Source: Chersky-840 sp963810195 (GTDB taxonomy: Bacteria > Actinomycetota > Acidimicrobiia > Acidimicrobiales > UBA8190). From it: 64,000 nucleotides of DNA. Location of the stretch: positions 124,001 through 188,000 of the forward strand of contig CAWEMO010000002.1 in the NCBI GenBank assembly GCA_963810195.1. The letters run 5' to 3'. Positions 25,737 through 34,436 of this stretch are shown here, one piece after another. Under the pieces are notes generated by a model. That model did no database searches, had not been told where the DNA came from, and was given only the letters and a program-made list of their open reading frames with translations. Position 1 is the stretch's first letter. Each line of letters opens with the position of its first letter. The position numbers were made by a program, and so were the translations under genes.

Positions 25737-25933
25737 CACGAACAATGCCCCGAGCTGATCGACCGTTCGGAAGTTGCGGTCGAGTGGGCACTCACCCAGT
25801 TGCTGCCTACGAAGGTTTGGACTTCGAACCAGTAGTTGCCGCTCGACAACGACGGGGTCGTCCACGACGTGCCGGGGTCACGGTGCGTGACGTCGCCATG
25901 GTCTCGGGACGGTTCGTGATTTGGAAAGAACAT
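25737..25933 (-). pseudogene. remnant of a fibronectin type III domain protein
   Basis: The minus-strand frame reads TSWTTPSLSSGNYWFEVQT then FVGSNWVSAHSTATSERSI, the C-terminal half of a typical secreted FN3 domain. A stop codon lies a few codons before the region's first ATG and no further FN3 sequence follows. The rest of the 354-base gap to 26081 shows no gene. It looks like the leftover end of a deleted surface or glycan-binding protein. Confidence 0.45.
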
Positions 25934-26081
25934 GGGTCGAATGCTTCACCGGGTGGCAGACGCGCGCGTCCAGCTCGTGGCGAAACCCGTTCCGCTCGGT
26001 CTGTGGCGTGGCCCCCGGGGATGGCCGATCGGTGGGTGACGCGTCATTGACGCTGTGTGACCGCCGATGCACGCTAGCGGG

Positions 26082-26753
26082 ATGAGCCAGCGCACCACCG
26101 ACACGACCCCGACCCTGCAGGTCGCGATCCCGATGTTCCCCGGTTTCACCGCCCTCGACGGTGTCGGGCCCTACGAAGTGCTGCAGCGGATCCCCGGCAT
26201 CGACGTCACCTTCATCGGCCACCGACGGGGTGAGGTCCGAAGCGACAACGGCATGCTCGGGCTCGTCGTGGACGGCACGTTCGAGGAGCTGGCCGAGCCC
26301 GACGTGGTCGTCTTCCCGGGCGGGGCGGGGACTCGTCCCCTGCAACACGACGAGCGCGTCCTGGACTGGGTGCGCCATGCCCACGCCACGACCCGGCTCA
26401 CGACGTCGGTGTGCACCGGATCTCTGGTCCTGGGGGCCGCCGGCCTGCTCACGGGGCTCAGCGCGACCACGCACTGGGCATGCTACGCAGAGCTCGAGGC
26501 GCACGGGGCGGTGCCGGTGTCCCGACGTGTGGTGGAACACCTCGACCGGCGCATCGTCACCGCGGCCGGAGTGTCGGCCGGGATCGACATGGCGCTGCGT
26601 CTCGTCGCGCTGCTCGTCGACCCCACCGCCGCCCGGGCCGCACAGCTCATGATCGAGTACGATCCCCAGCCTCCGTTCGACTCCGGGGCACGGGACAAGG
26701 CCGACCAGGCGACGATGGCGCGGGTGGTCGAGTACGCCGGGCTCCGCCGGTAG
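26082..26753 (+). CDS. DJ-1/PfpI family protein (isonitrile hydratase-like)
   Basis: A 223-residue class I glutamine amidotransferase-like protein. The nucleophile elbow is TTSVCTGSLVLGAAGLL with C111, preceded by DVVVFPGGAGTR and the N-terminal VAIPMFPGFTALDGVGPYEVL. Length and motifs match isonitrile hydratase/InhA-like proteins and the N-terminal half of AraC-type FtrA regulators; the DNA-binding half is absent. Substrate not determinable. ATG 26082 is the likely start; another ATG lies 15 bases upstream. Confidence 0.85.
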   Translation: MSQRTTDTTPTLQVAIPMFPGFTALDGVGPYEVLQRIPGIDVTFIGHRRGEVRSDNGMLGLVVDGTFEELAEPDVVVFPGGAGTRPLQHDERVLDWVRHAHATTRLTTSVCTGSLVLGAAGLLTGLSATTHWACYAELEAHGAVPVSRRVVEHLDRRIVTAAGVSAGIDMALRLVALLVDPTAARAAQLMIEYDPQPPFDSGARDKADQATMARVVEYAGLRR

Positions 26754-26801
26754 CCGGCCGCCCCCGCACCGCAGGCGGGGTCGTCGCCCCCGTCGACGGC
26801 G

Positions 26802-28805
26802 TTACCTGTGGTTCGTCAGGGTGAAGAGGGCGAAGGCGAACATCGTGTTCGGGTAGGCCACGGCGGTGTACGTGCCCACCTTGTTGTTCGCCGTCAGGAG
26901 CGGTGACGAGGCGATCCCGGCCGCGTTCGTCACGGCCGTGGTCGGCCCCCACAGGTACGCAGACGGTCCTGACGTGGGCACCCAGAACGTCACGACGACT
27001 CCCGGGACACCGACGCCGGAGCTGTCGGTGACCTCCACCACGAGGTTGCGGGAGAACCAGCTGTTGAGCGATGTGCTCTGCCCGCTCCCCGACAGGACGA
27101 TGATCGACGATGGGGTGGCGGGGCTCACCCCCGTCCCCCACGACGGAGCCGAGGCGCCGTCTCCCGAGTACGACGCGAGGACCACCCGCGTCTGGGGCGC
27201 GGGCCCGACGCAGGAGGCGGTGCCGTTGGAGATCGTCGCCGTGCACAGGGGCTCGAGCCCCGACGAGAAGACGACGCTGCCCGTGGGGCCTGCCGGCCCG
27301 CTCACCGTGGCGGAGTACGTGGTCGCCTGGGCCGACACCCGCTGCGCGGAGACGGTCGTGGTGCTCACGGCGAGCGACGGGTCGGTCTCGATGACCCCTT
27401 CACGGCCTCCCGATCCCTGGTAGGTCCCCACCGCGAGGCACACCCCGGCGCCGGGACAGGCGACCGGTGAGAAGGACGGGTCCGAACCGGCCAAGGCATC
27501 GGCGGGAAGGGGCGTGGGAGTGACGGACCACGTGCCCGACGACAGGTTCCAGAACAGCCCGTTCTGTGCACCGTTGACGTCGGATTGGCCGTCGGCCACG
27601 CACGTGCCGGCGGCCGGGCACGCCACGTCGAGGACCTCCACGTCACCGGCCGGCGGTCCCGTGGGTGTCGGAGCCACGGCCGCGCTCCACGTCCCCGAGG
27701 CCAGGCTCTCGAGCACACCCTGCTCGACCCCCGAGACGGTGTCGAAGCCGGTCGCCACGCAGGTGTTGGGGTCTGTGCACGCCACCGAGGTGAGCTGGAC
27801 GTCCGTCGACGGCTGGGCGCCAGGTGTCGGTACCGCCACCGCCGTCCACGCCCCGGAGGAAAGCGTGTCGAGGAGGCCCTCGTAATTCCCGTCGAACGTC
27901 GTGCCCGCGACCACGCAGGAGCCGACGGCCGGGCACGACACGGACAGGTCGTTGTTGGCGATCGACGCCACGGAGGAGGTGCCCGCCGGGAGGGGGAGGG
28001 CCGACGCCGTCCAGGTTCCCCCGGAAAGGGAGTCGACGAAGCCCAGGGAGCTCCCGCCCTCGAGATAGGTCCCGGTGGCGTCGCACGAGCCGATGCCGGG
28101 GCACGCCAGTGCGACGAACTGCGATCCCGCCGCGGCAGCGGGGAGCGGAGCGGTGGCCGCGCTCCAGTTACCGGCCAGGTCGGTGTCGACGAAGGCCTGC
28201 TCCCCGTTCGTCCCCTGGCTGTAGAGGCCGAGGGCGGTGCACCATCCCGCCGACGGGCAGGCGACCGCCGACAGCTGCGCGTACGCGGCCGAGCCGCTGG
28301 CGACGGCGCCGGCGGGGAGGGTGACTTCGGAGGGGGCCCACACCCCGTTGGACAACTGCTCGACCAGGCCCTGGGTCGCGCCCGACGAGTCGAGATACCG
28401 CCCGACCGCCACGCAGGACCCGACGCCGGTGCACGCCACCGCCTGCAGGAGGGCCTGCGGATCGACCGCCGCGTTGGAGGGCAGTGGCGACTCCACCGAG
28501 GTCCAGGTCCCGCCGGATTCGGAGACGATCAGTCCCGCCGAGTAGTACGTGGTGCCGGTGAGCGCCAGGTAGTTCCCGACACCGACGCACCACCCGTCGA
28601 CCGGACAGGAAGTGGAGGCGATGGTGAGGCCTCCGCCCGGCACGGCGTTGGCCGGCATGGGGGGATTGACCGCGCTCCACGAGATCTGAGCGTTGGCGGC
28701 GGGTGCGCTCACCACGACGAGGAGGGCGCTCACGCCCAGGAGGGCTGCCAACGCAGCCACGAGGGTCGGACGCCGCGTCACCGCGCTGATCATGATGGCC
28801 CCCAA
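26802..28805 (-). CDS. large secreted protein with ~8 Trp/Cys repeats and C-terminal Ig-like domains
   Basis: A 667-residue exported protein. Residues 1-40 are a signal peptide ending near APAANAQ. About eight repeats of roughly 55 residues follow, each with a core ACPxxGxCVAxGxY and a GTWxAxxxPLP segment; regular Cys pairs and Trp suggest a disulphide-stabilised beta-propeller or solenoid. From about residue 485 come Ig-like modules (TTTVSAQRVSAQ, VVFSSGLEPLC) and a final LVVEVTDSSGVGVPGVVVTFWVP. Function unknown; a surface adhesin or recognition protein is plausible. ATG 28793 (MISAV) is an alternative start. Confidence 0.75.
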   Translation of the reverse strand: MGAIMISAVTRRPTLVAALAALLGVSALLVVVSAPAANAQISWSAVNPPMPANAVPGGGLTIASTSCPVDGWCVGVGNYLALTGTTYYSAGLIVSESGGTWTSVESPLPSNAAVDPQALLQAVACTGVGSCVAVGRYLDSSGATQGLVEQLSNGVWAPSEVTLPAGAVASGSAAYAQLSAVACPSAGWCTALGLYSQGTNGEQAFVDTDLAGNWSAATAPLPAAAAGSQFVALACPGIGSCDATGTYLEGGSSLGFVDSLSGGTWTASALPLPAGTSSVASIANNDLSVSCPAVGSCVVAGTTFDGNYEGLLDTLSSGAWTAVAVPTPGAQPSTDVQLTSVACTDPNTCVATGFDTVSGVEQGVLESLASGTWSAAVAPTPTGPPAGDVEVLDVACPAAGTCVADGQSDVNGAQNGLFWNLSSGTWSVTPTPLPADALAGSDPSFSPVACPGAGVCLAVGTYQGSGGREGVIETDPSLAVSTTTVSAQRVSAQATTYSATVSGPAGPTGSVVFSSGLEPLCTATISNGTASCVGPAPQTRVVLASYSGDGASAPSWGTGVSPATPSSIIVLSGSGQSTSLNSWFSRNLVVEVTDSSGVGVPGVVVTFWVPTSGPSAYLWGPTTAVTNAAGIASSPLLTANNKVGTYTAVAYPNTMFAFALFTLTNHR

Positions 28806-28899
28806 AGATTCCGCCGGGCTGCCTCGCCGCGTGATCGGGTCGGCAACCCGCCTCTCATTATCCCCGGCGCCAAGTAGGTCATCTCAGCGCACGTGGCGC

Positions 28900-28917
28900 A
28901 TCGTCATGATTGACGAT
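28900..28917. terminator. perfect inverted repeat between LLM operon and secreted-protein gene
   Basis: ATCGTCA-TGAT-TGACGAT, two perfect 7-base arms. It lies downstream of the LLM gene stop and about 95 bases upstream of the secreted-protein start, both on the minus strand. It could terminate the LLM operon (no U-tract) or be an operator for the secreted protein. Confidence 0.4.
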
Positions 28918-28944
28918 TCCTGGCTTTCGGACAGCTCATTCGCC

Positions 28945-29922
28945 TCACGGGGGAATGGTGCGGCCCGTCTGTACGCGCTTCCAACCCTCCAACGTGGTCA
29001 CGACATCACCCAAGGCGGCAATCTGCCGGCGCGCCGCAACCGGTGGCACGCCGGGGACATGGATGCGGAGGTTGAGCGCGTCGACACCGGACGAGACCGC
29101 CACCGTCGCCAGCTTCCGGGCCAGCACGTCGCTGTCGTCGGCGGCCACCAGCTGCTCGCCCTGCCAGTGCGCCTGGGCCCGGGGAGACGCGTAGCTCCGG
29201 TACCGCTCGACCTGCCGTTCGACCTCCGTCATGGGCGGCGCTCCCAGCCACACCCGGCGGACGAGCACGCAGGGCCGGTCCCCTCCGGCGTCGTGGTACG
29301 CGTCCACGAGCGCATGGATCCGTTCCGGCGTCGAGAGCGAGTCGAACAGCAGGCCGACACCGAGGCCGGCGGCCCGCCGTGCCGCCGCCTCGCTCATGGC
29401 GGCGCTGAGGACCGGTACAGGGTGCGAAGCGCAGCGCGCCACCGCCGGGTCCTCGGCCAGCAGTCCCGGTTCCGTGCCACCGAGGGCCTTCGCCACCTGG
29501 GCGAGGGCGGCGGCGAAGCGCGGCGTGAGACCGTCCTTGGTGAGGCCGACGACCTCGAAGTCGGCTTCGAGGGAGCCCGCGGCCAGACCCAACCCCACGC
29601 GTCCGGGAAAGCGCGCCGCGAGCCACGCCACCTCCTCGGTCACCAGGGCAGGCGGGCGCAGTGTGACGAGCACCGGGCACGGCGCCGCCCAACCCGCGGG
29701 CATCGCTTCGAGCAGCCACCCTGCCAGCTGCACGGGATTGGGCATGTAGCCGGCGAACCCCCCGTGGTGCTCGCTGGTCATCACCCCGTCGAAGCCGGCC
29801 CGAGTGGCCAGGACCGCCTGGTGGCGCAGCTCGCGCACCATCTGCTCGGGGTGAAGTCCGACGTGGGGGTAGAGCCGCAGCGAGATCGATCCTTCCGACA
29901 GGGGGCGGCCCGTGCCCGTCAT
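28945..29922 (-). CDS. LLM-class flavin-dependent oxidoreductase
   Basis: A 325-residue luciferase-like TIM-barrel oxidoreductase using FMN or F420. Motifs RAGFDGVMTSEHHGGF, ALVTEEVAWLAARFPGRVGLGLAAGS and LSAAMSEAAARRAAGLGVGLLF are typical of the family. ATG 29922 overlaps the upstream cupin gene stop by 4 bases (ATGA). Last gene of a three-gene operon with the cupin and the acetyltransferase; substrate unknown. Confidence 0.85.
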   Translation of the reverse strand: MTGTGRPLSEGSISLRLYPHVGLHPEQMVRELRHQAVLATRAGFDGVMTSEHHGGFAGYMPNPVQLAGWLLEAMPAGWAAPCPVLVTLRPPALVTEEVAWLAARFPGRVGLGLAAGSLEADFEVVGLTKDGLTPRFAAALAQVAKALGGTEPGLLAEDPAVARCASHPVPVLSAAMSEAAARRAAGLGVGLLFDSLSTPERIHALVDAYHDAGGDRPCVLVRRVWLGAPPMTEVERQVERYRSYASPRAQAHWQGEQLVAADDSDVLARKLATVAVSSGVDALNLRIHVPGVPPVAARRQIAALGDVVTTLEGWKRVQTGRTIPP

Positions 29923-30443
29923 GGCTCGGGGCCGTCCACCACCCACCGCGATCGGAGGTCCTCGAGCCAGTCGGGCAGTTCGATGTCGGGGTCAGGGAGT
30001 GCCTGGGCGCCGCGCGCCGCCAGGGCGCGGTGGAACGCGTCGGGGTCGTCGCCCCACGACCTCGGGTCGCCCATCATGACCTCGAGCAGCAGCGTGCCCG
30101 CTTCGCCGGCGACGAAGGGGCCGAAGGCGGCGCCTAACGGGAGCTCGATGTGCGTGCCGGCGGGGCAGTACCGCTCCCCGCACCACATGTCCCCCTCGAT
30201 CACGAACAGGACGTGCGGGCTGTAGTGGCCGTGGCGCCGGACCACGACCCCGGGGTCCCACTTGGCGTACAGCGAGAGGTACTGGGGGTCGGGCGAGAAG
30301 GCCAGCCACTTCTCCCATACCGACGACACCGAGCCATCGGCATTGCGGATCGCCTTCACCTGCTGCCACGCGACGTCGGGGTCGTCGGTGTGACGGAACG
30401 TCGGCTCCAGGCCGGGGACCTTCACCGACGCGTCGTCACCCAT
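29919..30443 (-). CDS. cupin-fold protein
   Basis: A 174-residue beta-barrel protein. The first cupin motif is GVVVRRHGHYSPHVLFVIEGDMWCGE and the second is PAGTHIELPLGAAFGPFVAGEAGTLLLEVM. The histidines of motif 1 could bind metal, but motif 2 lacks the usual third histidine position clearly, so it may be an anti-sigma-like or non-catalytic cupin. It overlaps the acetyltransferase gene by 8 bases and the LLM gene by 4, so the three are co-translated. Confidence 0.75.
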   Translation of the reverse strand: MGDDASVKVPGLEPTFRHTDDPDVAWQQVKAIRNADGSVSSVWEKWLAFSPDPQYLSLYAKWDPGVVVRRHGHYSPHVLFVIEGDMWCGERYCPAGTHIELPLGAAFGPFVAGEAGTLLLEVMMGDPRSWGDDPDAFHRALAARGAQALPDPDIELPDWLEDLRSRWVVDGPEP

Positions 30444-31278
30444 GGCCGCTCCTCCCCGGCGACGCGGCGCGCCGTCGTGCCGTCGGAGGCGGGCCGAAGC
30501 ACCAGCGGTAGCGCGAGACCTCGACGAACCCCAGGCGCAGGTACAGGGGCTCGCCCGCCTCCGACGCCTCGAGTACGACGGCGCCGGCTCCGAAGTCGAA
30601 TCCCGCGCCGACCGCCCAGCGCGTGCACAGCTCCGCCAGGCCCCGCCCTCGCGCGTCGGGGACCGTGCCCACCAGCTGGATGCCGGCCACGGCGCCGCTC
30701 GCCACGACCGTGGCGGCCGCCACGGGCCGGCCCCGGTCCCGCGCCACCACGGCGCGCACCTCGGGCCCGCACACGGCGCGCAGGGTGGAAAGCTGTGCTT
30801 CGGCCGCATCGGCCGGGAGCGACGTCTCGGCGTAGGCGGCCACGGTGACGGCCAGGTAGTCGCGCCTGGCCTCCTCGTCGGTGACCTCGTCCAGGGTTAC
30901 CCCCGGGCCCGGGACGCCGGCGTCGATGCGGTGATCGATGGCCAGGCGGGGTGCGCCGGTGGCCGACACCTGCGCGAGCCCGGCGCCCAGCGCGTCGCGC
31001 TCGAGGTCGGTGTCGGTGTGGGCCGCGATCCAGACGCAGTACCCGGGGCGGTCCGAGAAGAACGCCTGGGCCCGCTCCAACACGTCGACGGGGGGAAGGG
31101 CCCGGTCGAGTCGGATCGCCCCGTTGTGGTACGGGCTGGGCCAGGTCCTGGAGGTGGAGAAGAGGAGGAGCCCGTCGTCCTCCTCGAGGACTGCGCCGGG
31201 GGCGGTGGCGGCATACAGCCGCATCGTCGCCGCCAGGTTGTGGTCGCCGGCCCTGAGCAATTCGTCGCGGTCCATCAT
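30436..31278 (-). CDS. GNAT-family acetyltransferase
   Basis: A 280-residue two-part protein. The C-terminal half holds the acetyl-CoA loop LVGTVPDARGRGLAELCTRWAV and the final strand YLRLGFVEVSRYRWCFGP of GNAT enzymes. The N-terminal half (LLRAGDHNLAATMRLYAATAPGAVLEEDDG) is common in actinobacterial stand-alone GNATs. ATG 31278 (MMDRDELL) or 31275 is the start. It heads the GNAT-cupin-LLM operon and is separated by 25 bases from the divergent Gfo/Idh/MocA gene. Confidence 0.8.
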   Translation of the reverse strand: MMDRDELLRAGDHNLAATMRLYAATAPGAVLEEDDGLLLFSTSRTWPSPYHNGAIRLDRALPPVDVLERAQAFFSDRPGYCVWIAAHTDTDLERDALGAGLAQVSATGAPRLAIDHRIDAGVPGPGVTLDEVTDEEARRDYLAVTVAAYAETSLPADAAEAQLSTLRAVCGPEVRAVVARDRGRPVAAATVVASGAVAGIQLVGTVPDARGRGLAELCTRWAVGAGFDFGAGAVVLEASEAGEPLYLRLGFVEVSRYRWCFGPPPTARRRAASPGRSGHG

Positions 31279-31303
31279 CGGCAACGTAGTTTGCAGGACC
31301 GTG

Positions 31304-32353
31304 ATGCGGATCGGGTTCGTGGGGACGGGGGTGATCGCTTGGGCCCATGCCATCGGCCTGCAGGCCATGATCCGGGCGGGAGTCCTCGACGCGGCCTTGG
31401 TGGCCGTGCACGACCTCGACGACGAGCGGGCGGCGGGCTTCGCGGCGGTGAACGGGGCCACGGTGGCGTCGAGCGTCGCCGAGGTGCTCGAGCGTTGCGA
31501 CATGGTGTGGGTGTGCACGCCGACGGCAGCGCATCGCGGCGTCGTCGAAGCGGCCGTAGGCCGTGGCCTCCCGGTGTTCTGCGAGAAGCCGCTCGCCCCC
31601 GACCTGGCCGGTGCCGAGGCGCTCGCCGCCGCGGTGGCCGACTCGGGGGTGCCGGCCCAGGTGGGCCTGGTGTTGCGCAGCGCGCCCGTGTTCCGTGCCC
31701 TGCGCGACGTGCTCGCCTCAGGGGAGCTCGGTGCGCCCATGACGGCGATCTTCCGCGACGACCAGTACTTCCCGGTCCAGGGCGTCTACGGCTCCACGTG
31801 GCGCGGGGACGTCGCGGTGGCGGGCGGCGGCTGTCTCATCGAGCACTCCATCCACGATCTCGACATCCTCCGGTTCTGCCTCGGCGAGGTCACGGAGGTG
31901 ACGGGACGCACCGCCGACTTCTCCGGTCACGAGGGGGTCGAGGACCTGGGCACGGTGTCCCTGCAGTTCGCGTCGGGGGCCTGTGCCGAGCTCGTGAGCG
32001 TGTGGCACGACATCCTGAGCCGCGGCTCGACCCGGCGGGTCGAGGTGTTCTGCCGACAGGGAATGGCCTGGCTGGAGAACGACTTTCTCGGGCCGCTGCA
32101 CATCCAGACGACGCGCGGAACCGAGGTCCGGGCCTGCCCGCCGCCCGGCTGGGTGCGCGACCTGGCGCTCGGCGACGACGAGATCGGTCTGGCCGTGAGC
32201 GCCTATGTCGAGGCCGACCGGGCGTTCCTCGACGCCGTGTCGGCCGGGCGCGTGCCTCAACCGAGCTTCGCCGAAGCCGTCGTGGCGCATCGCCTCGTGG
32301 ACGCCGCTTACCGCTCCTCCGCTGCCGGCGGCACTCCGGTGTCCCTGGCCTGA
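31304..32353 (+). CDS. Gfo/Idh/MocA-family NAD(P)-dependent oxidoreductase
   Basis: A 349-residue sugar/inositol dehydrogenase-like enzyme. The Rossmann start is MRIGFVGTGVIAWAHAIGL, the family motif is GLPVFCEKPLAPDLAGAEAL, and the catalytic-histidine region is GGGCLIEHSIHDLDILRFCLGE. Substrate cannot be named. GTG 31301 directly precedes the ATG. Its start lies 25 bases from the divergent GNAT gene, so both promoters must overlap coding sequence or share a very small region, or one mRNA is leaderless. Confidence 0.88.
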   Translation: MRIGFVGTGVIAWAHAIGLQAMIRAGVLDAALVAVHDLDDERAAGFAAVNGATVASSVAEVLERCDMVWVCTPTAAHRGVVEAAVGRGLPVFCEKPLAPDLAGAEALAAAVADSGVPAQVGLVLRSAPVFRALRDVLASGELGAPMTAIFRDDQYFPVQGVYGSTWRGDVAVAGGGCLIEHSIHDLDILRFCLGEVTEVTGRTADFSGHEGVEDLGTVSLQFASGACAELVSVWHDILSRGSTRRVEVFCRQGMAWLENDFLGPLHIQTTRGTEVRACPPPGWVRDLALGDDEIGLAVSAYVEADRAFLDAVSAGRVPQPSFAEAVVAHRLVDAAYRSSAAGGTPVSLA

Positions 32354-32363
32354 ACGAGTCCGG

Positions 32364-33722
32364 TCACCCCAACGCCGCGAGCACCTCGGCGGCGGCGCGC
32401 TGGCCCGAGGACACCGCCCCGTCCATGTACCCCGACCAGACGGAGGCGGTTTCGGTGCCCGCCCAGTGCACCACGCCGACCGGCTCGCGCAGCGCGGAGC
32501 CGTAGCGGGTCCACACGTTGGGCCCGAACAGGGTCCCGTAGCACCCACCGCTCCAGGGTTCGGCCTGCCAGTCGAGCTCGACGAAGTCGACCGGGTCGGC
32601 GGCCTTGGGCCCGAAGTAGCGCACGAACGAGTCGAGTACGGCCTTGCGCCGCACCTCGGGGCGGGCCCGTCCCAACCGGCGGGCCTCGTCGCCTTCGAGG
32701 AACCCGAGCAGGATCCCCGGCGTGCCGTCGGGCGGCGAGTTGTCGAACACGACGCGCGCCCCGTCACCGTCGCCGGTGGCCTGTCCGCTCAGTCCTTCGG
32801 CGCGCCAGAACGGTTCGTCGTAGATGGCGTTGCACTTGATGACGGATCCCATCGGGGTGCGCTGGGTGAGCTGGTCACGCCACGGTGGGAGCAGGGGGTC
32901 GTAGTCGATCCGGCCCGCCAGCATCGGGGGCAGCGACACGATCACGCGCCGGCACGTCCACGTCCCGTTGTCGGACTCCACCGTCGCCCGGTCACCGACG
33001 ACGCCGATGCGGCGCACCGGTGCCTCGAGGCGCAGCGCGTCGGTGCCGAGCGCGTCGGCCAGTCTGTCGCAGATGAGCTGGGAGCCGCCGACGAAGCGGT
33101 CCTGCTGCGCACCGCCTCCGGTGTCGATCGCCATCTGGAACGACCCCGCCGAGTGGGCGTAGAAGAGTACGTGGAGGAGTGACACGTCTCCGGGCTCGCA
33201 GGCGAACACCGCCTCGACACCGAGAGCGAGCAGCATCCGCCCCGCGCTCGTGAGCGTGTTGCGACGCAGCCAGGTCTCGAAGGTCACCGCGTCCCAGGCC
33301 TCGGCGCGCGCTGCGGTCCACGGTGCCTCGAGGGGGACCTTCTTGGCGAGGGACTCGAGGCGCGCCTGGGCCCGCCCCACGTCCGCGATGACGACGGGGT
33401 TGATGCGGGGGATGGTGCCCTTGTAGGTGCCGCGGCGGCCGCCGAAGTGCAGCACCCGCCGGCCGGTGTCGTAGGTGGGGAAGGTCTCGACCCCGACGTC
33501 TTTGGCGAGGGCGAGGACCCGGTCCTGGGTGGGGCCGACCCATTGGCCGCCCACCTCGACGACCCTGCCGTCACCGATGGACCGGTTGTGGACCCGACCG
33601 CCCACACGGTCGCGCGCTTCGACGACGACGACCGAACGACCCGCCGCAGTCAGGTCCCGGGCGGCAGTCAAGCCCGCGAAACCCGCCCCCACCACCACGA
33701 CGTCGACTTCGGTGCTCGTCAT
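32364..33722 (-). CDS. flavin-dependent monoamine oxidase family protein
   Basis: A 452-residue FAD amine oxidase. The dinucleotide fold is VDVVVVGAGFAGLTAARDL, followed by VVVVEARDRVGGRVHN and the VEVGGQWVGPTQDR flavin-binding motif. The C-terminal FAD segment VHWAGTETASVWSGYMDGAVSSGQRAA is also intact. It oxidises amines to aldehyde, ammonia and H2O2. It ends 10 bases from the convergent dehydrogenase and lies just upstream of (transcribed after) the PAP2 gene on the same strand with a 9-base gap. Confidence 0.9.
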   Translation of the reverse strand: MTSTEVDVVVVGAGFAGLTAARDLTAAGRSVVVVEARDRVGGRVHNRSIGDGRVVEVGGQWVGPTQDRVLALAKDVGVETFPTYDTGRRVLHFGGRRGTYKGTIPRINPVVIADVGRAQARLESLAKKVPLEAPWTAARAEAWDAVTFETWLRRNTLTSAGRMLLALGVEAVFACEPGDVSLLHVLFYAHSAGSFQMAIDTGGGAQQDRFVGGSQLICDRLADALGTDALRLEAPVRRIGVVGDRATVESDNGTWTCRRVIVSLPPMLAGRIDYDPLLPPWRDQLTQRTPMGSVIKCNAIYDEPFWRAEGLSGQATGDGDGARVVFDNSPPDGTPGILLGFLEGDEARRLGRARPEVRRKAVLDSFVRYFGPKAADPVDFVELDWQAEPWSGGCYGTLFGPNVWTRYGSALREPVGVVHWAGTETASVWSGYMDGAVSSGQRAAAEVLAALG

Positions 33723-33731
33723 GGCGAGGTT

Positions 33732-34436
33732 CTAGCGCCAGATGCTCTGCTCCGCATCCGGACGGGTCAGCGCCCCGGGCGCGTCGGGCGCGTCGGGTGT
33801 CCCGAGGGCGTCGGGCTCCCCGACCGATCCCGGACCGATGGCGTGGCGGCCGCGCCCGGTTGCCAGCCCACGCGCCGCGCAGTCGCAGAGCAGGACAACC
33901 CCCACGCCCACGGCCAGCCCTGCCAGCGCGTCGGTGGGATAGTGCCAGCGCAGAGCCAGGACCGACACACCTTCGAGCACGGTGACCGTGCCCCCGAGGG
34001 CGGCCACGATCGCACGCCAGGGGTCGGGCGTGGCCAGCACCCCCACGGTGGCGATGGCCGCCACCGCCGCCACCGTGCCCGAGGGGAAGCTCACGACGTC
34101 GGCGTAGGTCCGGTCCACGATCGGTTTGAGCACCCAGTCACACGCCGCCACCGCCAGCACGGGCCCGACGAGCAGCGCCACGGCCCGGGGGCGGTTGCGC
34201 CGGACGGTCGCCAAGAAGCCGGCCGCCGCCCCCGCCAGCACCACGAACGGCGACCCCAGGCGTGTCACGCCCACGAGGAACCCCGAGTGGTGCACCGGGC
34301 GGATGGCTGCGAAGAGCCACCGGTCGAGCAGGGCCGGCCCGGGTCGGACCATGAAGTAGAGCCCGCCCGCCATCGCCGCCAGGAGCAGGAGGCTTCCGAT
34401 CGAGAGCTCGATGCCGGCGTGCGCCCGCCGCTTCAT
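33732..34436 (-). CDS. PAP2-family membrane phosphatase
   Basis: A 234-residue membrane protein with five to six hydrophobic segments. The phosphatase motifs are KPIVDRTY, FPSGTVAAVAAIATVGVL and RWHYPTDALAGLAVG, the latter with the His/Asp of the third PAP2 motif. In motif 2 the usual PSGH is PSGT, so the catalytic histidine is replaced; activity is doubtful. It would act on lipid phosphates. The C-terminus is a Pro/Asp/Ala-rich tail. The ATG overlaps the aldo/keto reductase stop by 4 bases. Confidence 0.78.
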   Translation of the reverse strand: MKRRAHAGIELSIGSLLLLAAMAGGLYFMVRPGPALLDRWLFAAIRPVHHSGFLVGVTRLGSPFVVLAGAAAGFLATVRRNRPRAVALLVGPVLAVAACDWVLKPIVDRTYADVVSFPSGTVAAVAAIATVGVLATPDPWRAIVAALGGTVTVLEGVSVLALRWHYPTDALAGLAVGVGVVLLCDCAARGLATGRGRHAIGPGSVGEPDALGTPDAPDAPGALTRPDAEQSIWR

